64,000 nt of DNA, from contig NC_081553.1 in assembly GCF_963082655.1 (NCBI RefSeq), forward strand, positions 152,688,941-152,752,940. Reading direction: 5' to 3'. The notes beneath the pieces were generated by a model, which worked only from the letters and a program-made list of their open reading frames with translations, was not told where the DNA came from and ran no database searches. Below, one piece after another: positions 63,588 through 64,000 of this stretch (position 1 is its first letter; each line of letters begins with the position of its first letter). A program made the position numbers and the translations under genes. The DNA is from Stomoxys calcitrans. Its lineage: Eukaryota; Arthropoda; Insecta; Diptera; Muscidae.

Positions 63588-64000
63588 AACGTTTTATTTT
63601 TCTGCAGTACTACCAAAGAGGTAGCGCAATACCCTTACGGTAGTTTTGTTAATTACCCTACCGGTAGTTATGTTAACTGTCATACCGGAGTTGCACCAAC
63701 CCCTTACAGTTAGTTGTGCTAACTATCCTTCTGGCAGTTAGTATTGCATACAAAAACTTCACATACCCCTAAAGAATTCGCTTATTGTCCTATATCATCA
63801 TTAAGAAAATGATGTCGGCAGGTTAGAGGATGCGTTGAAGACTACTAATGTTTAGTAGGGTTCAAATCTCCCCTCGAGAAAAACAAAGGATTAATTTTAA
63901 AGCGTAATAAGTCGAGAGAGAAAAACTCGAGGGAGAGCAACAGAAAGAAGAAGAAGGACACTCGACCGACCACACGCTTAAAGCAATTTTTATTTTTGGT
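63588..64000 (+). other. LTR-like or SINE-like sequence running out of the window
   Basis: 63620-63750 holds degenerate short units (GGTAGTTTTGTTAATTACCC, GGTAGTTATGTTAACTGTC, CAGTTAGTTGTGCTAAC). A tRNA-like segment follows, then purine-rich AGAAAGAAGAAGAAGGAC. No coding sequence. The element cannot be classified without its other end. Confidence 0.35.
63810..63877 (+). promoter_or_regulatory. tRNA-like segment (serine-type resemblance)
   Basis: TCGGCAGGTTAGAGGATGCG resembles a D-arm/box A, CTACTAATGTTTAGTAG forms a perfect 7-bp arm, and GGTTCAAATCTCCCC resembles T-arm/box B. GGATGCGTTGAAGACTACTA recalls serine tRNAs. The acceptor stem is missing, so it is at most tRNA-derived. Confidence 0.4.

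Noticed and set aside
1..64000. Host protein-coding genes, bacterial-type operons or CRISPR arrays
   Set aside because: No multi-exon host gene, no ribosome-binding-site-spaced genes and no regular repeat-spacer array are visible; repeats here are satellites or transposons.

Overview
This window looks like intergenic or heterochromatic DNA from a brachyceran fly, most likely a calyptrate such as a muscid. I see no convincing host gene, rRNA, true tRNA gene, CRISPR array or bacterial operon. Nearly everything recognisable is transposable-element or satellite sequence. It includes LINEs with apurinic-type endonuclease, a Gypsy and a BEL/Pao LTR retrotransposon, a PIF/Harbinger transposase with short introns, mariner-type DNA elements, a Helitron-like minisatellite element, and a fly repeat I recognise by its GGAGGGTATAAA end. 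The fly assignment is from memory of these families; no database was searched. Working names are used throughout: LINE A and LINE B (endonuclease + RT + RNase H, I/R1/LOA-like), LINE C (CR1/Jockey-like), LINE D (Jockey-like), SAT (a ~490-510 bp satellite with a tRNA-like core) and CR (the GAGGGTATAAA repeat).

Layout. 1-10556: two copies of a ~5.47 kb tandem duplication (DUP1), each with an internally deleted LINE A on the minus strand followed by three unrelated plus-strand RT remnants and a SAT edge. 10306-15000: a SAT array carrying a LINE D insertion; the array switches orientation near 14219. 15001-18278: LINE B, flanked by a 9-bp target duplication inside SAT. 15935-22368: a 3217-bp tandem duplication (DUP2) of most of LINE B plus SAT. 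22369-23202: more SAT. 23203-24312: unassigned, possibly LTR-like. 24313-36312: a CR repeat split by a 10.8-kb Gypsy element (4-bp target duplication AGTG), itself split by a minus-strand LINE C. 36375-40325: SAT, a decayed PIF/Harbinger transposase, CR copies and a 344-bp tandem duplication (DUP3) over a LINE C relative. 40326-43630: a LINE B/LINE A mosaic. 43735-51240: a BEL/Pao element interrupted by a MITE, a LINE A piece and a mariner derivative, with an env-like remnant at its end. 51545-55069: LINE A. 55070-57204: a Helitron-like minisatellite block with a second copy of the same MITE. 57950-58055: a LINE B scrap. 58450-59580: a LINE A-like ORF1. 59737-63577: a LINE A with both termini and a 10-bp target duplication. 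63588-64000: LTR-like sequence with a tRNA-like segment.

How it fits together. The genes do not form a pathway; the region is a layered record of insertions. Reading frames are broken by stops, frameshifts and deletions, and catalytic residues are missing in several copies, so none of the autonomous elements looks active. The most notable structures are a tRNA-like pol III promoter signature inside a satellite, two large near-identical tandem duplications whose junctions both join SAT to a LINE, a mariner derivative with 195-bp nearly perfect inverted arms that include transposase coding sequence, a ~41-codon tandem repeat in the LINE B ORF1, and LINE tails made of CCTAA units.
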